Source: Rhodospirillales bacterium (GTDB lineage Bacteria > Pseudomonadota > Alphaproteobacteria > Rhodospirillales > Casp-alpha2). From it: a stretch of DNA of 6,746 nt. Positions 1 to 6,102 of this stretch are shown in pieces. The stretch lies in the NCBI GenBank assembly GCA_030727885.1, contig JANRAT010000119.1, forward strand, positions 1 to 6,746, given 5' to 3'. The notes under the pieces were generated by a model. That model had not been told where the DNA came from. It worked only from the letters and a program-made list of their open reading frames with translations, and did not search any database. Position 1 is the first letter of the stretch, and each line of letters begins with the position of its first letter. Position numbers and translations under genes: made by a program.

Positions 1-2
1 CC

Positions 3-1121
3 CCCGAGACGCCCGAGACCGTCATATCCAGATTAACCGAGGCTGGTGTCCATTATATACCAACGGGTTTGTCACACGGCACCGTAACCGCCGTCATCGA
101 CAAACGGGTTTTTGAAGTGACAACACTGCGTTGCGATCTGAAAACCGATGGCCGACGGGCCGTCGTTGCCTTTACCGATGACTGGATCATTGATTCGTCC
201 CGGAGAGACTTTACCATAAATGCCTTGTCTTCAAATCGCGATGGCGACGTGTATGATTATCACGACGGCATAGCCGATCTGGCACATGGGCGCATCCGCT
301 TCGTCGGTCGTGCCGATGATCGGGTATGCGAGGATTACCTCAGGATTTTAAGGTATTTCCGGTTTTTTGGCCATTATGGCAGACCCCCATACAATGTTGC
401 TGCGTTCAATGCGTGCCGCAAACACGTCGACAATCTGCGCAGCATTTCGGCTGAACGTATCCATCATGAAATCCTGCGCACCTTGGCAGCACCGGAGCCG
501 GCAGATGTATTCATCATGATGCGTGATGCACACGTTCTGGAAACAGTGCTGCCTGAAGCAACTGAAATTGGCACACTGCGTTGTGCAGCCTGGCTGGCCG
601 CTCGCGGAGTCGTTATTGATGGCTTGGTTCCAGACCCGCTGCGACGTCTCGGGGCCGTCCTTTCTCCTGATTGCGACTTAGACGCTCTCAGTGATCGCCT
701 GAAACTGTCCAACAAAGAAACCGATCGGCTTCGCAAGATGAAGTCTCTGGCACCGACTTTAGTTTTGCCTTCGGATATCGCATCCACACAGCGCCTGATC
801 AAATTGCATGGTAACGAAGCCGTCGGCGATGCACAGGTTCTGGCATGGGCAACGAGGCTCTCTGATCAGGCGAAGCTGCCCAGTGACGAGACCGCAGCCA
901 GGCGCGCGGCTCTGGAAGCGGCTTTCGTCTGGCAAGCACCGCATTTTCCGATCCGTGGCGATGATGTCAAAGCACTGGGGATTTCACCGGGGCCGGAGAT
1001 CGGCACTGCCCTTCGTGCCGTCGAGGATTGGTGGGCGGAAGGTGATTTTGTCGCTGACCGGGAAGACTGCCTACGCTATTTAAAGACGATGATTGAGAAT
1101 CAAGGGAAATCCAGGATATGA
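3..1121 (+). CDS. cca: CCA tRNA nucleotidyltransferase (5' end outside window)
   Basis: The product adds or repairs the 3' CCA end of tRNAs from CTP and ATP in the cytoplasm. The frame is open from base 3, so the true start and the catalytic GGxVRD / DxD motif lie upstream of the window; an internal TTG at 69 is not the start. The visible 372 residues begin inside the class II nucleotidyltransferase head. They contain the TGLSHGTVT strand, FEVTTLR, the RRD motif (residues 67-69 of the visible part, in RRDFTINAL) and the base-selecting EDYLR motif (110-114), followed by the helical tRNA-binding neck and body. The family usually has about 400 residues, so only some 30-40 are probably missing. 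The stop overlaps the next gene's start as ATGA, which implies translational coupling. The bacterial poly(A) polymerase PcnB is related, but the motifs and alphaproteobacterial style favour CCA addition. Confidence 0.95.
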   Translation, partial: PETPETVISRLTEAGVHYIPTGLSHGTVTAVIDKRVFEVTTLRCDLKTDGRRAVVAFTDDWIIDSSRRDFTINALSSNRDGDVYDYHDGIADLAHGRIRFVGRADDRVCEDYLRILRYFRFFGHYGRPPYNVAAFNACRKHVDNLRSISAERIHHEILRTLAAPEPADVFIMMRDAHVLETVLPEATEIGTLRCAAWLAARGVVIDGLVPDPLRRLGAVLSPDCDLDALSDRLKLSNKETDRLRKMKSLAPTLVLPSDIASTQRLIKLHGNEAVGDAQVLAWATRLSDQAKLPSDETAARRAALEAAFVWQAPHFPIRGDDVKALGISPGPEIGTALRAVEDWWAEGDFVADREDCLRYLKTMIENQGKSRI

Positions 1122-1756
1122 CCACACTCAGAGTTTGCTTCATTGGTGACAGCCATACGCTCGGCACCGGCGACGAGGAATTTCTAGGCTGGCCAGGCCG
1201 TGTCATGCATCGGGAACGCGCTGCCGGTCACGATGTCACAATGTACAACCTCGGCATTCGAGGCGACACAACGACGATGATCGAGCCCCGTTGGCGCGCC
1301 GAAGCCGAAGCCCGCTTGCCAGCCGAAAATCCAGGAGCACTGGTTTTCTCTTTTGGTTGCAATGACATGGCTATGCAAGATGGCGTGTTGCGCAATTCTC
1401 CGGAAGAGGCCGTAGCCTCGGCCAGACGCATGATTTCCGAAGCCAAGGCATGGTTGCCGACGCTTTGGCTCGGGCCCCTGCCTGTGAATGATGATAACAT
1501 GCCGTTTTCATCATCGCCCGGTCGTGACCGGTATTTATCCTCGAGCCGCAATGCCCAGCTTTCCGATAAGTTTCAGCATCTCGCCGAGGAATTAGGAGTG
1601 CCGTTTCTTGACATTTTCACGCTCACCGCTTCCGACCCAAGCTGGATGGATTATTATGATAAAGGTGACGGCGTTCACACCAAAAGCGGCGGATATGCAG
1701 CGATTGCTGAACATGTGATCGGTTGGGATGCCTGGAGGCGCTGGTTCGATGAGTGA
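1118..1756 (+). CDS. SGNH/GDSL-family hydrolase (esterase or lipase-like)
   Basis: This is a 212-residue single-domain hydrolase of the SGNH fold. Block I is IGDSHT, with the nucleophile Ser12. The block II glycine is in NLGIRGD (Gly46 or Gly49). Block III is GCND (80-83), with the oxyanion Asn82. Block V is DGVH, with Asp184 and His187 completing the triad, so all catalytic positions are present. The protein begins directly at the first strand, with no signal peptide or membrane segment, so it should be cytoplasmic. That fits a thioesterase- or deacetylase-like role on a soluble substrate better than a secreted lipase. The substrate cannot be read from the sequence. Its ATG overlaps the cca stop by 4 nt, and its own end overlaps the next gene by 8 nt. 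The C-terminus (WDAWRRWFDE) is rich in Trp, Arg and acidic residues. Confidence 0.9.
   Translation: MTTLRVCFIGDSHTLGTGDEEFLGWPGRVMHRERAAGHDVTMYNLGIRGDTTTMIEPRWRAEAEARLPAENPGALVFSFGCNDMAMQDGVLRNSPEEAVASARRMISEAKAWLPTLWLGPLPVNDDNMPFSSSPGRDRYLSSSRNAQLSDKFQHLAEELGVPFLDIFTLTASDPSWMDYYDKGDGVHTKSGGYAAIAEHVIGWDAWRRWFDE
1734..1738 (+). promoter_or_regulatory. Ribosome binding site of the DUF3253 gene
   Basis: GGAGG lies 10 nt before the ATG at 1749, inside the end of the hydrolase gene. It favours the start at 1749 over the in-frame ATG at 1728, which lies upstream of this site and has no comparable Shine-Dalgarno sequence. Confidence 0.7.
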
Positions 1757-2033
1757 ACAGGACGACAAGCCTGTCGTACGACATGTCGATCTGGATTCCC
1801 GGCTCCGAAGTACGATTTTAAAACTGCTCGCAGAACAGGGTGCCGGCAAAACCATCTGCCCATCCGATGCCGCACGTGTCGAGCGGGGCGATGACTGGCG
1901 AAGTGCCATGAAACCTGCCAGACGCGTTGCAGCCAAACTCGCCAAAGAAGGCCTGATCTCCATTTACCGCAAAGGCAAGGTGGTCGACCCCGAAAACTTC
2001 AAAGGCGTGATCAGACTTGGCTTACCTGAATAG
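1749..2033 (+). CDS. DUF3253-domain small protein
   Basis: This is a 94-residue soluble protein of unknown function that I recognise as DUF3253-type. Its pattern is a helix followed by GKTICPSDAAR, a DWR turn, a basic helix (KPARRVAAKLAKEG) and a final LISIYRKGKVVDP strand pair ending in GVIRLGLP. The helix-turn-helix-wing arrangement resembles a small winged-helix fold, and the many Lys/Arg residues would suit nucleic acid binding; both points are inference. The chosen ATG overlaps the hydrolase stop by 8 nt and is preceded by GGAGG, so translation is probably coupled to cca and the hydrolase. The gene appears intact. Its last 23 bp overlap the 3' end of the opposing PilZ gene. Confidence 0.8.
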   Translation: MSEQDDKPVVRHVDLDSRLRSTILKLLAEQGAGKTICPSDAARVERGDDWRSAMKPARRVAAKLAKEGLISIYRKGKVVDPENFKGVIRLGLPE

Positions 2034-2380
2034 GCCGCGAGCCGTTTTCAACAGCATTGAGGATGCGGTAAGCAGCATCATCCAGTTTCAAACACATCAA
2101 TGCCGCCTGCCTTTGCTCTGCCATTACGCGCACCACACGGGCGCGTATGTCGACGAGGACCGGTGACCGGCCATGCCGGTATGTATCCTCATCAATAAGA
2201 CCGTCGATCCTCAGCAAAGCACCGGTCGTCAATAGCCCGGATTTGTCTTCAATCACCAATCCCCCATAGCTCCATTCGACAGTACGGAATACGTGCCCGA
2301 TATGCCGCAGATAAAGCTGTGGACGCAATTTGCCGATCATAACGACGACGCTCGGCTGGAGTCTCCGACATAAAGTTCAT
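2011..2380 (-). pseudogene. PilZ-domain protein gene, split by a +1 frameshift
   Basis: PilZ domains bind cyclic di-GMP and control motility, surface attachment or polysaccharide synthesis. The longest open frame (ATG at 2340) gives 109 residues with WSYGGLVIED, GALLRID, IRARVVRV and a LDDAAYRIL ending, but it lacks the domain's start and has no ribosome binding site. One frame away, an ATG at 2380, with GGGGG 5 nt upstream, encodes MNFMSETPAERRRYDRQ. This holds the classic N-terminal RxxxR motif (2350-2333). That frame then runs into a stop at 2249-2251. Dropping one A from the AAA at 2331-2329 (TTT on the plus strand) joins them into a 122-residue PilZ protein reading RRRYDRQLRPQLYLRH. The second motif reads EWSYGG, so Glu replaces the usual Asp/Asn of (D/N)xSxxG. 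It lies downstream of prpF on the same strand, separated by 71 nt. The cause may be a real mutation or a sequence error. Confidence 0.75.
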
Positions 2381-2438
2381 TTCAGCCCCCAATGGATGTT
2401 CCCAGGGAGCCGATTATTGCTTTTATGTGAAGTGTTTA

Positions 2439-2453
2439 GATGTGACGCACATC
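2439..2453. repeat. Short perfect inverted repeat at the prpF stop codon
   Basis: GATGTG and CACATC flank the 3-nt centre ACG. The repeat overlaps the prpF stop codon at 2452-2454 and sits about 60 nt before the PilZ start. As RNA it could form a 6-bp hairpin, but no run of U follows, so it is a poor intrinsic terminator. It could be an operator for the downstream gene, or chance. Confidence 0.3.
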
Positions 2454-3588
2454 ACCCGCCGGGGACAAGCACCTGCCCCATCATCAGAGGTCTCGCCGTG
2501 CGATAAACTGTACAGCTATTGGCTACCACTGTGCCATCAGACTCAACAGTCACTTTGGCGTCAACCGGGATCACCCCGGATGGATTGGAGAGACGGAGAT
2601 CACCCGGCTGCTCGCGGCAGATCATGTTCGGTACACTGCCCGGTATTCGGCAGGCAACACCCAGACACATGGCACCGGTTAACGGTAACACCCGGTGTAC
2701 CTGTTCCATGGAAAGGATGCGGGCGCAGAGGTCCGTGTCTTCGGCCGCGATCTGTGTGCCGGCGAGCGTCGAACTGGCGGCTGCCTTGCCGACAATGCCT
2801 ATTTTCGGATTGCCGAGCATTGCCGTTTCCGGCGTTTCTGCCAGTCCCATGACGACAGCAGCGGTGCGCCTGACGGCGTCAAGATCGGCCATGAATTTCT
2901 TGTCTGCTTCAAGATCAGCAACACTCTCCGTCGCTGTTTTGCCAAACCGGGTTGCAGCGACAAAAACGACAGCATTCGATGCATCGACAAGACTGGCTTC
3001 GACTTTGCCGACACCCGGCACATCCAGCACATCCATCGCTTTGCCGCTCGGCAACAGCTTGCCGGATGTGGCACCGCCCGGATTAAGATAATCCAGGCGA
3101 ATACGAGACCCCGTGCCGCTGACGCCGGGAATGGAGAAGCCACCCTCAGGCGCGAATGCTCCATCCGAGACATTAAAAGTCGCATGATAGATCTTCTGCG
3201 TATTGGTGTTGAAGACGCGCACCGTTTGCTGACCTTCAACCGCCGGCAATAATCCACTATCGACCGCAAACGGGCCGACTGCAGACGACAGATTGCCACA
3301 CGTCGCCGAATAATCGACTTCGGGCTTATCGATCACAACCTGACCGAAGGTATAATCGACATCGGCCCCTTCAACGCTGGACAGCCCAACAATCACTGCC
3401 TTGGAAACCGATGATACCCCGCCTCCCATGCCGTTCAGCTGCCGACCGTAAGCATCAGGGCTGCCAAGGGCATGGATAAAAATCTCATCACGGCTGCCCC
3501 GGTCTTCAGGTAAAGCGTCATGGCGAAAGAACACCCCTTTTGAAGTGCCGCCACGGATGAACGTTGCCGGATAACCTTTTTGTGCCAT
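2452..3588 (-). CDS. prpF: PrpF-family isomerase (aconitate / methylaconitate type)
   Basis: PrpF-family enzymes move a double bond or proton on tricarboxylate-like substrates. Known members include 2-methylaconitate cis-trans isomerase of the methylcitrate cycle, 4-oxalomesaconate tautomerase and methylitaconate isomerase. The 378 residues match the family's usual length and show its signatures: ATFIRGGTSKGVFF (8-21), LGSPDAYGRQLNGMGGG (41-57), SSVSK (59-63), ATCGNLSSAVGPFA (95-108) and a late GAMCLGVACRIPGSV. Lys63 and Cys97 are 34 residues apart, the spacing I recall for the active-site Lys and Cys of Shewanella PrpF. The protein is soluble, with no signal peptide. AGGA lies about 8 nt before the ATG. 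It follows the small membrane protein gene by 21 nt and is probably co-transcribed with hemF. No prpB, prpC or acnD is in view, so the exact substrate is open. Confidence 0.88.
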   Translation of the reverse strand: MAQKGYPATFIRGGTSKGVFFRHDALPEDRGSRDEIFIHALGSPDAYGRQLNGMGGGVSSVSKAVIVGLSSVEGADVDYTFGQVVIDKPEVDYSATCGNLSSAVGPFAVDSGLLPAVEGQQTVRVFNTNTQKIYHATFNVSDGAFAPEGGFSIPGVSGTGSRIRLDYLNPGGATSGKLLPSGKAMDVLDVPGVGKVEASLVDASNAVVFVAATRFGKTATESVADLEADKKFMADLDAVRRTAAVVMGLAETPETAMLGNPKIGIVGKAAASSTLAGTQIAAEDTDLCARILSMEQVHRVLPLTGAMCLGVACRIPGSVPNMICREQPGDLRLSNPSGVIPVDAKVTVESDGTVVANSCTVYRTARPLMMGQVLVPGG

Positions 3589-3609
3589 TATTATATTCCT
3601 GAATAGTCG

Positions 3610-3773
3610 TTAGTCGCGAGGCCCGGCGAAGAACCAGAAGATGACGCCAATAACAGGTAACAGCAGAATCACAATGATCCAGTAGAGGCTGAACTGCCCA
3701 ACGTTTTGACGATGGCGTAAATATCGGCGATCAAAACCAGCAGACCACCAAGACTCATTCCACTCATACCCAT
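3610..3773 (-). pseudogene. Small PLDc_N-type membrane protein gene, frameshifted
   Basis: PLDc_N is a two-helix membrane module found alone in tiny proteins and at the N-terminus of cardiolipin synthases. The ATG at 3773 has GGAG 7 nt upstream and encodes MSLGGLLVLIADIYAIVKT and then LGSSAST, a typical first helix and linker. That frame stops after 34 residues at 3669-3671. The second helix (YWIIVILLLPVIGVIFWFF, then AGPRD and a stop) lies in a different frame, read from about 3684 to 3610. Joining them requires loss of one base, or one modulo three, near 3681. In relatives I recall about five residues (like GKKVL) between SSAST and W, so a 16-nt deletion between two CTGG copies would fit; this is inference. 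The longer open frame from TTG 3819 carries a hydrophilic N-terminus unlike the family and has no ribosome binding site. The gene sits between hemF (32 nt gap) and prpF. Confidence 0.72.
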
Positions 3774-3780
3774 TAGTTAG

Positions 3781-3784
3781 CTCC
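3781..3784 (-). promoter_or_regulatory. Ribosome binding site of the PLDc_N gene
   Basis: On the minus strand GGAG is followed by 7 nt (CTAACTA) and then ATG at 3773. This ideal spacing identifies the true start and frame of the small membrane protein and argues against the overlapping TTG-started frame from 3819. Confidence 0.7.
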
Positions 3785-3805
3785 AGATAAATTTCATTAA
3801 AATCG

Positions 3806-4699
3806 TTATGGCCAGGCAACGTCCGGTGGCAAGCTCATCAAGATTGCCTCGACATTACCCCCGGTCTTGAGGCCAAAGATAGTACCTCTGTCATATAGCA
3901 GATTGAATTCCACATAGCGACCACGCTTGATCCGCTGCGCCAAACGCTGCTCCTCAGTCCAGGGTAAATTCATCTTGTCGCGGGCAATGTCCGGATAAAC
4001 CGACACGAAGGCTCTGCCGACATCCTGAGTAAAGGCAAAATCCCGTTCCCAGTCACCGCTCCAGTGATTGTCATAGAAAATGCCTCCGACGCCCCGTGCT
4101 TCCCCCCGGTGCGGCAGGTAAAAGTACTCGTCACACCAGGCCTTGAAGCGGTCATAATAATCGGCACCATGATTCGTGCAGGCATCACGGAATGCGCCAT
4201 GAAACCGTGCGGTTTCTTCGGTATCTGGAAATACCGGCGTCAGATCTCCACCACCGCCGAACCAACCACGTGTCGTGACGATCATCCTTGTATTCATGTG
4301 GGCAATCGGCACCAACGGCGAGCGCGGATGAATGACTACGGAAATCCCGGCGGCCCAAAATCTCGGGTCGACGTCGGCACCCGGAATACGGGCCCGGAAT
4401 TCATCCGAAAATTCGCCGTAGACGGTGGAAATATTGACACCGGCCTTTTCAAACACGCGACCATCCCTGAGCCCGGCCATGGTGCCGCCGCCTCCGCCAT
4501 CGCGTTGCCATGAAGTCCGCTCGAACCGGCCGGGCGAAAACACCTCGTCAAGGGCTTGCGCTTCCGTTGTCTGTTCCAGCTCTTCTAATCTGGCACACAG
4601 GTCATCGCGCAACTCGGCAAACCATGCCTGTGCCTTCGCCTTGTGAGCTTCGCCAAACAGCTGGTCCGTGACCAGCGGCAAGTCGCTCTTACTCTTCAT
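3806..4699 (-). CDS. hemF: Oxygen-dependent coproporphyrinogen III oxidase
   Basis: The enzyme oxidatively decarboxylates coproporphyrinogen III to protoporphyrinogen IX with O2, the aerobic route of heme synthesis, in the cytoplasm. Its 297 residues are close to the 299 of E. coli HemF, and every family block is present in order: GGGGG (68-72), VFEKAGVN (82-89), HPRSPLVP (124-131), AHMNTRM (133-139), [11 protein letters not shown] (145-155), [15 protein letters not shown] (194-208) and [13 protein letters not shown] followed by FGLKTGG (261-281). The C-terminus SLPPDVAWP is the usual alphaproteobacterial ending. GGAG lies 7 nt before the ATG. It follows trmL by 47 nt on the same strand with no visible terminator, so the two are likely co-transcribed. 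The gene is intact, unlike its small neighbour downstream. The need for O2 fits the adjacent aerobic respiratory genes. Confidence 0.97.
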   Translation of the reverse strand: MKSKSDLPLVTDQLFGEAHKAKAQAWFAELRDDLCARLEELEQTTEAQALDEVFSPGRFERTSWQRDGGGGGTMAGLRDGRVFEKAGVNISTVYGEFSDEFRARIPGADVDPRFWAAGISVVIHPRSPLVPIAHMNTRMIVTTRGWFGGGGDLTPVFPDTEETARFHGAFRDACTNHGADYYDRFKAWCDEYFYLPHRGEARGVGGIFYDNHWSGDWERDFAFTQDVGRAFVSVYPDIARDKMNLPWTEEQRLAQRIKRGRYVEFNLLYDRGTIFGLKTGGNVEAILMSLPPDVAWP

Positions 4700-4746
4700 G
4701 CAACAACTCCAGAAACTCTTATGCAGATCGCTTTACGCATTGTGTT

Positions 4747-5223
4747 TTAGCCAGGCAGGGCTTGCAACTGACGAAGTGCTTCAAAAAGGACTATACCACC
4801 GGCAACGGCAACATTCATGGATCGCACCCCTGCCTTCATCGGCAAGATGACCCTAGCATCGGCGGCATTGTGCACATCTTCCGGCACCCCGGCACTTTCG
4901 CGCCCCAAAAGCAACGTATCACCTCGCGCAAAACTGAAATCCTGCAATCGGCTCTCGCACCGGGTTGTCAGCAAGATTAGCCGTCCATTACCGCGTTCCA
5001 TCTGGAATCGTTGCCAATTCTGGTGTCGATGCAAGACGACATGCGCCATATAATCCATACCGGCACGACGCATCTTGGAATCGGACAATGCGAATCCGCA
5101 GGGCTCAATCACGTGTACCGGGATATCGAAGCAGGCCGCCGTACGAAATAAATTCCCGGCATTCTGCGGAATATCGGGCTCAAACAGAGCCAAATTTACA
5201 GCCGTTTGATCATGTGTGTTCAT
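4747..5223 (-). CDS. trmL: tRNA (cytidine(34)-2'-O)-methyltransferase
   Basis: This SPOUT-class methyltransferase uses S-adenosylmethionine to 2'-O-methylate the wobble nucleotide (C34 or cmnm5U34) of leucine tRNAs. Its 158 residues are the normal length for the minimal, single-domain enzyme. The trefoil-knot motifs are clear: PQNAGNLFRTAACF (19-32), GRESAGVPEDVH (107-118) and LPMKAGVRSMNVAVAGGI (127-144). The first supplies Asn21 and Arg27; the last forms the cofactor loop. GGAG lies 7-10 nt before the ATG, giving a good start. It is the first gene of the minus-strand cluster and is divergent from petA across about 300 bp. TrmL next to hemF and petA is a gene order I recall from other alphaproteobacteria. 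TrmH or TrmJ proteins are related but longer or differ in the motifs. Confidence 0.95.
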   Translation of the reverse strand: MNTHDQTAVNLALFEPDIPQNAGNLFRTAACFDIPVHVIEPCGFALSDSKMRRAGMDYMAHVVLHRHQNWQRFQMERGNGRLILLTTRCESRLQDFSFARGDTLLLGRESAGVPEDVHNAADARVILPMKAGVRSMNVAVAGGIVLFEALRQLQALPG

Positions 5224-5256
5224 GCTTTCTCCATTGAAGCGGCCCTTATCCCTGCA

Positions 5257-5266
5257 AACAGCTGTT
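5257..5266. repeat. 10-bp perfect palindrome upstream of trmL
   Basis: AACAGCTGTT is self-complementary and lies 33 bp upstream of the trmL ATG. It could be an operator or a chance match; nothing else supports a function. Confidence 0.25.
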
Positions 5267-5304
5267 AATCGCTCACAGCACCCATCTTGAGACTATCTAA
5301 ACCC

Positions 5305-5332
5305 TTGCAACGTTTGGGTCATCAAGTATAAC
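5305..5332 (+). promoter_or_regulatory. Candidate sigma70-type promoter for petAB
   Basis: TTGCAA (5305-5310) and TATAAC (5327-5332) are 16 nt apart, matching the TTGACA/TATAAT consensus at 4 and 5 of 6 positions. Transcription would start near 5339 and leave a leader of about 180 nt before petA. This is prediction by eye only. Confidence 0.4.
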
Positions 5333-5472
5333 GGAAGTACGCTTCTGGGGCCTGCCTCTGGCGTGTTTCGTCGTAAGTGTGTTGATTGCACATATGCATC
5401 ATCTTTACACGAACGACACTCTGAGTTGACTGCGATGATGAGCGTAGTCGGCTTTCAGGCAAGAACAACATG

Positions 5473-5488
5473 CGCCGCTTCGGTGGCG
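5473..5488 (+). promoter_or_regulatory. UUCG-capped hairpin in the petA leader
   Basis: CGCCGC and GTGGCG pair over 6 bp (one G-U) around a TTCG tetraloop, an especially stable RNA loop. It ends 18 nt before the petA ribosome binding site and has no following U run, so it is not a terminator. It may stabilise the mRNA 5' region or affect initiation. Confidence 0.4.
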
Positions 5489-5506
5489 ACGGGTACTATG
5501 TCAATC

Positions 5507-5512
5507 GAGGGG
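5507..5512 (+). promoter_or_regulatory. Ribosome binding site of petA
   Basis: GAGGGG lies 7 nt before the ATG at 5520, a strong site that fixes the petA start and rejects an out-of-frame ATG at 5498. Confidence 0.75.
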
Positions 5513-5519
5513 AATTTCC

Positions 5520-6089
5520 ATGAGCGAAGCCGCAAACCATGTGGGCCAACCCACGAGCAGCGGTGCTGAGATCGATGAACAGACGCGCCGTGATTTTCTT
5601 ATCTGGAGCACGGTCGCTATAGGCGCTGCCGGCACCGCACTGGCAGTCTGGCCGTTTATCGATCAGATGAATCCAGCCGCAGATACGTTGGCGTTGGCAA
5701 CTACAGAAGTCGATATTTCTCAAATTGCCGTTGGCCAGGCGATCACTGTCGTCTGGCGCGGAAAACCAGTCTTTATCCGGCACCGCACGGCGAAAGAGAT
5801 TTCTGCTGCCGAAGAAGTCAATTTGAGCGACCTTCCGGATCCGCAAAAGGACGACGCCCGTGTCAAAAAGCCGGAATGGCTGATTATGGTCGGCGTCTGC
5901 ACGCACTTGGGCTGCATTCCACTCGGTCAAAAACAAGGCGACCCACAGGGTGATTTCGGCGGATGGTTCTGCCCATGCCATGGCTCGCACTATGACACTT
6001 CCGGTCGAATCCGTAAGGGTCCAGCACCCAAAAACTTAATGGTCCCGACGTATTCATTCGTCGAAGACACCAAAGTCCTGATCGGCTGA
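5520..6089 (+). CDS. petA: Rieske iron-sulfur subunit of cytochrome bc1
   Basis: This is the [2Fe-2S] subunit of ubiquinol-cytochrome c reductase; it takes the first electron from ubiquinol and passes it to cytochrome c1. The 189 residues start with a soluble N-terminus and a twin-arginine motif TRRDFLIW (22-29), used for folded export by Tat. One membrane anchor follows (about 28-47), then a hinge and the periplasmic cluster domain. The cluster motifs CTHLGC (127-132) and CPCHGSHYD (151-159) give ligands Cys127, His129, Cys151 and His154, and the stabilising disulfide Cys132-Cys153. The length and the alphaproteobacterial insert before the second motif ([15 protein letters not shown]) are typical. 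It is the first gene of the bc1 operon, with petB 13 nt downstream. All ligands are intact, so it should be functional. Confidence 0.97.
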   Translation: MSEAANHVGQPTSSGAEIDEQTRRDFLIWSTVAIGAAGTALAVWPFIDQMNPAADTLALATTEVDISQIAVGQAITVVWRGKPVFIRHRTAKEISAAEEVNLSDLPDPQKDDARVKKPEWLIMVGVCTHLGCIPLGQKQGDPQGDFGGWFCPCHGSHYDTSGRIRKGPAPKNLMVPTYSFVEDTKVLIG

Positions 6090-6094
6090 GGGGG
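6088..6094 (+). promoter_or_regulatory. Ribosome binding site of petB
   Basis: GAGGGGG begins inside the petA stop codon and lies 8 nt before the petB ATG at 6103, a strong site that supports this start. Confidence 0.7.
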
Positions 6095-6102
6095 AAAAAA
6101 CT

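Larger units (their letters stand above)
5224..5519. promoter_or_regulatory. Divergent intergenic region between trmL and petA
   Basis: These 296 bp separate two divergent operons and must hold both promoters. I see no convincing gene: a GTG-started frame at 5363-5569 runs out of frame into petA and lacks a family-like sequence. The region contains a candidate petA promoter, a palindrome near trmL and a hairpin before petA, listed separately. On the minus strand a weak TTAGAT-like -10 lies around 5296-5301, but its spacing to a -35 is poor, so no trmL promoter is called. Confidence 0.7.

Noticed and set aside
2033..2047. GGC...GCC followed by GTTTT after the DUF3253 stop as a terminator
   Set aside because: The stem is only 3 bp and the T-run only 4, too weak to support a terminator.
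2011..2340. A complete 109-residue protein starting at ATG 2340
   Set aside because: There is no Shine-Dalgarno sequence before this ATG and the PilZ N-terminus lies in the neighbouring frame, so it is treated as the 3' part of a frameshifted gene.
2249..2380. Programmed +1 frameshifting as an explanation for the split PilZ gene
   Set aside because: No stop codon at the shift site, rare-codon context or stimulatory structure of a known +1 recoding site is evident; an indel in the AAA run is simpler.
2427..3252. Several plus-strand open frames of 141-190 residues opposite prpF
   Set aside because: They lie wholly or mostly opposite a clear prpF, carry no recognisable motifs and have the Arg/Ser/Pro/Cys-rich composition typical of antisense shadows.
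3610..3819. A 69-residue protein starting at TTG 3819
   Set aside because: It has no ribosome binding site, overlaps the hemF end, and its N-terminal 40 residues are out of frame with the true GGAG-ATG start at 3773; only its C-terminal helix is genuine.
5382..5405. TTGAT...ATCA as an FNR/FixK box in the petA leader
   Set aside because: The half sites are 11 nt apart rather than 4, so this does not match the known operator.
5363..5569. A 68-residue open frame in the petA upstream region
   Set aside because: It overlaps petA out of frame, starts with GTG without a good ribosome binding site and resembles no family.
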